DNA of 64,000 nt from Apteryx mantelli (taxonomy: Eukaryota; Chordata; Aves; Apterygiformes; Apterygidae). The DNA is taken from contig NC_089980.1 of the NCBI RefSeq assembly GCF_036417845.1, forward strand, positions 55,674,501-55,738,500. The letters are read 5' to 3'. Positions 58,301 to 64,000 of this stretch are shown in pieces (within the stretch, counting starts at the first letter, position 1; the number at the start of each line of letters is the position of its first letter). The notes below the pieces were generated by a model. It ran no database searches, was not told the DNA's origin, and saw nothing but the letters and a program-made list of their open reading frames with translations. The translations under genes were made by a program, and so were the position numbers.

Positions 58301-60250
58301 TACATTTATTTCAATCGCCGAAGTTTAAATCCTGTAACATGCAAGTACTTGAAAAGCAAACAAAGAAATCCAGCATTCAGCTCTGGTATTATTAGCCACA
58401 TCAGCAGTCACCACCTGCTACAGCCACTCCAAAACATGTCTCTGACAAGAATTTTTTCAAAAGCCACAGCCAGTTGAAAAGCCACCACTCTGCCACTCTT
58501 CTTCAGTTTTCATTTCCAGATTTAATGCACACCTAACTTCTTTACATATCAGTGGTAATTTTCATGTCCTGCCCTGAAGTAGCATGGAAGGAACCAAAAC
58601 AAACACATTTTACCAGTTACTAAAGGAGAGTAACTCGCCCCTTATACATTAAAGCCAAATTGCTGTCTCAGCTTCAACCATAGACTGACAGAGAACACAA
58701 TCAGAAAATATGCTGTTGGAAACTTAGTAATGAGAAAATTCAGGTAGGTTCGTGGTTACTGTGGAACCATGGTTAACTACAATAGGAGCCTCAAATTTCT
58801 CTTTCTCCATATAACCCTTAAAAATGATGAAATGATGCGCTTGGGATACCAGCATAGGGTCAAGAGGACACAGAAGAGAAGCTCAGGAATCTCCCCTGAA
58901 ACCAGAAGTTATTTCCTCCTCTCTCTGCCTCCCTCCTCCATCCGAATCCAGGTAGGGAGAGAGGTTTAGCATCTCACATCCAAATCTGTTTGTCTGAGGC
59001 TGGTAAAGGAGCTGCAGCAAAAAACAAGGTCAATGAAGTCATTTCAACCATATCACACAGGAAAATCCATTTTGTCAACTCCAATTTTAAGACAAATTTC
59101 TAGGAGCAAATTTAATTGAAAACTTACTAACAACAGCACATTGTACTTATGTTGGCCAAAAGGTTAAGACAGACACGTCAATTAAAGATAAGGTTAAATG
59201 AGAGTGAGTCACTTTCATTACCACGTGTTTCTATTCCACAAGACAGCCACAAGGTCTATCTTCTAAAATGCTCTGCATTCAGATACCTGCTGCAATTTTG
59301 GAGGCTTTCAGCTAAGCTAAACAGACCTGCAAACAGGCCTTTTGACAAGACTCTGCTTTAAAGAGAAGTCCTAGTCATTTCCGAACTTATTTAAGAAGAA
59401 GACTGATATTTTACAGCACATTTCTGCTAATAAGTCAGGCATTCAAAACAGGAAACTTTACTGTGATTTAATCCAGACATGTTGCAGAGGCGACCAATTT
59501 GTGTGGGGGAGTTTTATGTCAACTCACCCTATTTGTAAGTACATTTGTGAAAGGAACTTTTCACTAAGCTCTTTGGCTGTGACTTCAGCTTGACCACACT
59601 TAGCTTTCCAGCTGAATTCTCAAAAAAAAAAAAAAAGAAGAAAAAAAGAAAACTCTAAAACCAAACAACTCCTCCAGGCCCCCGCAAGGAGACGGGGCTG
59701 CGGCTTGGCGGGCAGAACACCTGCCGAAGGTTATTCAAGGCAGATTTCCGGCTCGGCACCCAGTGCAGCCGAGGGGGGCCCCCGGGCCCCCGCCGCACCC
59801 CCGCGGGGCCTGGGCCAGCGCTCCCCGTTATCAAACGGGCCCCGCACCGGCAGCCCCCCCCCGGCGGCCACGCAGGGGCCAGGCCGGCGGCAGCGGGGCG
59901 AGACGGGGGGGGGGTCCGGGGGGAGGGGGACGAGGCCCTCACTCTCGGGCACTAACGACGGCCTTGCACCAGCACCCCGGCCCCGGGCAGAGCCCCCGAA
60001 ACCGCCCCCCGCCCGAGCACGGTCCCGGTGCTGCCCCCTCCCGCCCCCACAACCCCGCGAGAAGGGGGGGCAGCGCGCGGGGCGCCGTCACTCCGCTTCA
60101 GAGTGAACAGCGGCGGCGGCGGCGGCGGCGCCGCGGCGCAGGCGGCGGCCCCTCTCCCCCCAGCCCCTCCCCGCCGCCGCCTACCGAATACATGGGCGCC
60201 CCTCGCCGCGCCCGCCCGGCCGCCGCTGCTGCTGCTGCCGCCGCCGCCAT
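37384..60250 (-). CDS. GNPAT: Dihydroxyacetone phosphate acyltransferase (DHAPAT), 679 aa, sixteen exons
   Basis: Peroxisomal enzyme that acylates dihydroxyacetone phosphate, the first step of plasmalogen and other ether-lipid synthesis; human loss causes rhizomelic chondrodysplasia punctata type 2. Coding exons, in transcript order: 60250-60185, 56283-56095, 53635-53459, 51821-51692, 48758-48631, 48199-48124, 47535-47384, 47293-47163, 46442-46219, 43627-43382, 42404-42325, 40248-40108, 39170-39071, 38974-38881, 37824-37763, 37427-37384. All joins keep frame. Acyltransferase blocks: HRSYID (HX4D, 160-165), GAFFMRR (203-209) and FFLEGTRSR (238-246). The protein ends ARL, a type-1 peroxisomal targeting signal (human AKL). 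Length matches human (680 aa). Intron 4 has a GC donor; the others are GT-AG. The first exon is unlike human: ten alanines then [11 protein letters not shown]. The ATG at 60250 was chosen as the first in-frame start; the internal ATG of MYS (M20) is an alternative. It shares a CpG promoter with C1orf131. Confidence 0.95.
41250..41355. repeat. TA/CA/TG-rich microsatellite with a palindromic core
   Basis: Roughly 100 bases of alternating TA, CA and TG in the GNPAT intron between exons 11 and 12. The core is (AC)5 at 41315-41324 directly joined to (GT)6 at 41325-41336, a perfect 20-bp palindrome extended by TA-rich flanks. Alternating purine-pyrimidine DNA of this kind can form cruciforms or Z-DNA and is prone to length change. 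Confidence 0.85.
45631..45672. repeat. TA-rich microsatellite in GNPAT
   Basis: An imperfect run of TA and TATG steps between GNPAT exons 9 and 10. Nothing else is recognisable in it. Confidence 0.6.
49470..49590. repeat. TG/TA/CA-rich microsatellite in GNPAT intron 4
   Basis: An imperfect stretch of TGTG, TATA and CACA steps, in the GC-AG intron of GNPAT (48759-51691). Similar in make-up to the tract near 41,300 but without a long uninterrupted palindrome. Confidence 0.6.
56498..56524. repeat. Mononucleotide tract C13-A10-C4
   Basis: A C13 run joins directly to A10 and then CCCC, in GNPAT intron 1 about 215 bases upstream of exon 2 in transcript order. A comparable G13-TTG-T14 tract sits at 23949-23978 in TBP intron 4. 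Both are likely slippage hotspots, and their lengths may be inaccurate in the assembly. Confidence 0.8.
60074..60108 (-). repeat. Left arm of a 35/36-nt inverted repeat around the GNPAT/C1orf131 promoter
   Basis: Read on the minus strand (GNPAT sense) this arm begins GTTCACTCTGAAGCGG and continues through AGTGACGGCG into CCCCGCGCG. It matches 60664-60699 read on the plus strand, with a 26-base perfect core (60083-60108) and one single-base gap outside it. It starts at position 77 of GNPAT intron 1. Within the arm, TCACTC and GAGTGA form a small dyad around a 7-base spacer. Confidence 0.95.
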
Positions 60251-60498
60251 GGTCGTGCGAGCGCTGCCGCCGCGCCGCCCGCCCGCCCTACCCCGTCGCA
60301 GCGGCCGCACAACGGGCGCCGCCGCCCGCGGCGCCCATGGCCCCGCGCGTCCCTCCGCGCCTGCCCGCCGGGCGGGGCGCCGGGCGGCGCCGCGCGCGGG
60401 GGCGGCGCCATCTTGGGCGCGACGGGAGCCGCGCGGGATCAAACGTCCTGCCGCGCCGTGCCGTGCTGCGCCGCGTCGCGGGCCGGGCCGGGCCGGCC

Positions 60499-61022
60499 AT
60501 GGGGTCGCGGGAACGGTGCCGCCGGCTGGAGGCGGTGCTGGGCGCCCTCTACGACCTGGGTGGGTGAGCGGGGCCCGCCCCCGGCCGCTGCGGCGCCCTC
60601 ACCGGGGAGCCCCGGCTGGTCCGGGAATAAATAACCCCTCCAGGCGGGCCGCGGGGCCGGGCCGTTCACTCTGAAGCGGAGTGACGGCGGCCCCGCGCGG
60701 CGCGGTGCGGGGGGGGGTGACGCGCTGTGTGCTCCGACACGCAGGTGACGAGGGCGGCGCGGAGGAGGCGCGGGCGAGCGGCGAGGCGGCGGCGGCCGAG
60801 CCCGGGGGCGGCGGCAGCGGCGGGGCGGGCGGGCGGCGGCGGGGCGGCGGCGCCCGCGGCTTCTTCGGGGGGCTGCGGGCCGAGCTGCGCGGCGCGGAGC
60901 CCTGCGGCGCCCCCCCGCGGCCGCCCGCGGCCGCCGTGGAGGTGGTCGTGTTCCGCGGCAGGAAGAGGACGGCACGGCCGCGCCCCGCGGCGCCCCCCGG
61001 CGGCGGCGGCGGCGGCTCCCAG
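60499..61022 (+). CDS. C1orf131: C1orf131 orthologue, 5' part only (first two coding exons)
   Basis: Coding exons 60499-60559 and 60745-61022, joined in frame across a 185-base GT-AG intron; the second ends at a donor (CAG, then GTAGGG) in phase 0 and the remainder lies beyond the window. The start reads MGSRERCRRLEAVLGALYDL, then GDEGGAEEAR, and near the end of exon 2 VEVVVFRGRKR. As I recall it, human C1orf131 has a similar short start (LYDFG-like) and an EVV-F motif followed by a basic stretch. The divergent position next to GNPAT is the same as in human. Between the two motifs lies a glycine/alanine-rich, poorly conserved segment. The human protein is nucleolar and has been reported in the small-subunit processome. 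Identification rests on position plus two short motifs. Confidence 0.7.
60664..60699 (+). repeat. Right arm of the 35/36-nt inverted repeat
   Basis: Plus strand GTTCACTCTGAAGCGG continuing through AGTGACGGCGG into CCCCGCGCG. The perfect core is 60664-60689. It starts at position 105 of C1orf131 intron 1 and is in the sense direction of that gene, just as the left arm is in the sense direction of GNPAT. The arm cores are separated by 555 bases. Confidence 0.95.
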
Positions 61023-64000
61023 GTAGGGCCCGGTGTGCGGGGGCCGGACCTGCGCCCCGCGGAGGCGGGGCAGGGACGCTTACTTCTTTTTTTGTCTTTT
61101 TTTTTTTTTTTTGGTTGGACTATGTTTTCTAGCTACAACTTCATCTTCATGTTTCTTCACATACAGGAGGATTTCACTGCTTTGAAAATAAAAAAAGCTA
61201 TCAATAGCTATTATTCCAGTTAGATATTTAAGCAAACAAGGGTTTGGATGGGAAGTTCACTAAAGCACCCACTTTTTTTTTTTTTTTTCCCTTCTCTCTC
61301 TCAAAGTCATGCTGGAGACTTTGCATTAACCTTAACCACAGTTAGGGTATCCCACTCCGGTAGCCACTTAAGAACAAACAAAACCCACCTGCACATAGTT
61401 TTTCTTGCTGTCTCTGTCGCTTGTGTCCATAACTTGTGAGCTACTTCCTATAATTCCTCTTCCCGTGTGTAGTTTCTCTCCTCCTGCTAATACAGCTCCA
61501 TGCAAATCCTGGCTCCTTTGGAGCGCTCAGCTTTCCTGCAGCCAGTCCTGCTGATTTCCAGCAGGATTGCTGACAGTGGCAGGTTGGAGCAGGGGTGAGT
61601 GCAGGTTTGAAGACTTATTTGCAGTTTCAGAAGGCATTTGGACAAGTATTGTACATTTGAAGTAGGTGTATCGTAACAAACTAAGCTGATCCACAGACGG
61701 GGCTGCCAGTGTGACAAGAAGTGTAAGCCAACCCCTGCGTGGCCCGTCAGCTCACAAACTTGCTCATGGAGATGCTTTTATGTTCAGCAGGACCAGGCTT
61801 ATTGCTTCAAGTCAAAAGCAAGCCTTAGCTTTAGCCTTTAGCAAGCAGCAACAAGGAGAGGTCTAGTGTCCTATAAACAAAACGGGAAGAAAAGCCTCTT
61901 GGCGACTTCTCTGCGTAAGCGTTTTGTGGTGTTGCCCTAATCTTGTGAGCAAGTGCAGATGCAGGACCCCTGAGCTTCCTTCCTCTTCCCAGGGATCAGA
62001 GCAATGCTTGACTGTTCACCAGTAACGTCCATCTTGGAGAACTGGTGTCAAGCGATTGATGGCAGAAAGCATGAAGGTGTTGCACCAAACAAGTGGATTG
62101 AGATCTCTGTGGGCATTAAAATCCCCCATGCTACCCCAAACTAGCCAGGCTGCTTCAGCAGAGAGGCTGGGACAGGGTCATCTGGAAACTGAACTAGCTT
62201 CCACCCTGAGCAGCGTTGCCCTTGCTCATTTATTGGTCTCAAAACTTTATAGCTTCTGTGGTTGTTTTCTTCAAGTAGAGTTTATGGCCATGATATCAGA
62301 AGCCCAAATCTAAAATAATCTCTGATGGGCCAAAATCTGGCTGTCTTGAATTCAGTGAGGCTTACTGATATCTGGGGTTTGACTATTTCAACCCCTTTTC
62401 AAGAGGGACCAAGCAGTTGGTTGAGTCCATCAAACTTTCTTACTTTTTTCTGGTAGATTCCCCTCTAACAAGTGCTCCAGATTTTTATTTTCTCACACTT
62501 TCTACAACTTCTGTTTTCCTCTGTGAGAAGAGTAGTGATTGGCCTGTTATAAAATGTTCTGAAAATAACCAGTTTGTAGATGGTTGAAACTGCCAGTTTT
62601 CTAGAAAGGCTTTTGCGGGGCTTAGAGATGTTTGGGTTTGGCTCTGGTGGATGCAGAGGGATGCTGTAGAGTAGCATTAGGATTTTTGAACCCGGAGAGA
62701 CAGTTCAGCACCCTGCTTGCCAAATTTAGGGATTAGACATGAACTAAAATTGCCTTGAGATGTATTAGTGCTCTAGAATGTCTCATGTAGGATATGGGTC
62801 AAGGAAATAAAAGAAATTAGTCAAAGGCTTTTGATATTAAACTGTGGTAGTTACAGCTGCTATGTAGTGGTGGCTTCTCCACAGTTAGATCCTCTGTGAG
62901 TTTTCACTGTAAGCCTTGTTTGAACTGTGTGTCCTGAAATCTCTCAGGAACCTGAGTCGGTACCCAAAGTGGCAGATCGGAGGTGGGAGCTCGCTGACAT
63001 CCCTCCTCGCCTTGTCCTGCCCCAAGGAGTGGAAAGGTCCGTAGCGAAAACTCCCCGAATGCCTCTCAGGAGGAGCAATAGGAGTGCATATGCAGCCTTG
63101 TCAGCCACTACGCTTCTCCTACGGCAAGCAGGCGTGGAGCTCTCGCTGGGTCTTTGCACCTTTTTTCTCTCTCCCTAGGGTCCAGGCTAGGCCCCCTGGA
63201 AAATTCCTCTCCAACCTGAGCACTGCTGATGGAAGGTCTCCATATAAATTGCTTAGCAGAAAAGATGTTTTCACAGATTTCATTTTGAACATTTAATGCT
63301 AGGTGCCAGATATTTTGTTGGGCTTGCCATTTGTTGACAGTACTTCCTTTGGAGTCTTTTCTGTTGCATTAATTAACTAGGATGCATGCATTAATGTATT
63401 TGCATACAGTTATGAATTAAGTATTGTTCTATGTGTTACCACCAACTATCAATACATACACTAGTACCACTGTTCTCTCAGCGTGAAACAAAATGACTTT
63501 AAGTTCATGTCCTATCATCCAGTAGCAGTTCTGGTACAGATTTAGAAATGGCAACTATGATGCATAGCTCGCATGCAACGGTTCTTTTACAAAGTGTAAT
63601 TTAAACTTGAAGTTTCAAAATTTAATTGCAGCTATTAATTCAACTATGCTATATCTTTCTCAGTTATGAAACTCTTTGTAAGTGTTAGCAAATGACCTAA
63701 GCAAGAAAATTCTGAACAAAGCTATGTGCTCTATGCTTTAATGGTGCCCTGTATATTGTACAGGCTTGTTCCAACAAGACCCTACAATATCTATATATTA
63801 AAAATGCCATTGAGACCTTCTTTTTTAATAAATCAAAGTCATTAATATAGGAAAAGATCCTGCTGGAAAGCTGTATACTGCTCCCTACTGCTCATTTTAG
63901 CATTTCACTGCTTTTCAAAAAACTATCACAATCGGCATTTAAATTGGGGTTGCTTGTTATATTAAATGGAAATATATTTTTTTTTCTTTTTTTTTTTTAT
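61023..64000 (+). other. Probable C1orf131 intron 2, no further exon recognised
   Basis: After the donor at 61023 the sequence turns AT-rich. I found no exon coding for the lysine-rich later part of C1orf131. A frame at 62943-63178 follows an acceptor-like AG, but its translation resembles nothing I know. T-rich tracts occur at 61086-61111 and near the window end. Confidence 0.5.

Larger units (their letters stand above)
59690..61080. promoter_or_regulatory. CpG-island bidirectional promoter of GNPAT and C1orf131
   Basis: A strongly CpG-rich block covers exon 1 of GNPAT (minus) and exons 1-2 of the C1orf131 orthologue (plus). The two start codons lie head to head, 248 bases apart (60250 and 60499), the same divergent pairing as in human. 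GCGCCATCTTGG at about 60405-60416 matches the YY1 consensus and lies between them. No TATA box was seen. The promoter is flanked by the inverted repeat at 60074-60108 and 60664-60699. Confidence 0.85.

Noticed and set aside
62943-63178. Plus-strand frame after CTCTCAG (EPESVPKVADRRW...), considered as C1orf131 exon 3
   Set aside because: It lacks the lysine-rich, conserved features expected of C1orf131 and has no clear matching donor. Junction reads would settle it.

Overview
The window is nuclear DNA from a vertebrate, most likely a bird. It carries five recognisable, intron-rich, protein-coding genes with no visible disabling changes. Three CpG-island promoters stand out against an AT-rich background, introns are compact, and I recognised no young interspersed repeats. 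The TBP glutamine run is very short. The gene order joins blocks that lie apart in human: PSMB1-TBP-PDCD2 (human 6q27) and GNPAT-C1orf131 (human 1q42). From memory, both blocks lie on chicken chromosome 3. The bird call rests on these points together; a non-avian sauropsid is not excluded.

Layout. 1-11,700 is gene-poor; I found no supportable coding exon there. 11,794-17,596 (minus) is PSMB1, six coding exons. 17,250-19,570 is a CpG island holding the PSMB1 promoter and, about 1.3 kb away, the TBP promoter and a probable non-coding first exon. 20,961-27,827 (plus) is the TBP coding region, seven coding exons. 28,420-30,350 is the gap between the converging TBP and PDCD2 ends. 30,641-36,517 (minus) is PDCD2, six exons. 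37,384-60,250 (minus) is GNPAT, sixteen exons, ending close upstream of the PDCD2 promoter. 59,690-61,080 is the CpG island shared by GNPAT and the divergent C1orf131 orthologue, of which the first two coding exons (60,499-61,022, plus) are present; the rest lies beyond the window.

All exon joins were read by eye from splice dinucleotides, reading-frame phase and remembered human protein sequences. Every join keeps frame, giving PSMB1 237 aa, TBP 304 aa, PDCD2 377 aa and GNPAT 679 aa. These are housekeeping functions (proteasome core, general transcription, ribosome-protein chaperoning, peroxisomal ether-lipid synthesis, a nucleolar protein) and form no common pathway. What links them is position: divergent or near-divergent CpG promoters, and one converging pair.

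I see no new multi-gene system. The most unexpected structure is a 35/36-nt inverted repeat (60,074-60,108 and 60,664-60,699) that places the same sense-oriented element in the first introns of GNPAT and C1orf131, on both sides of their shared promoter.
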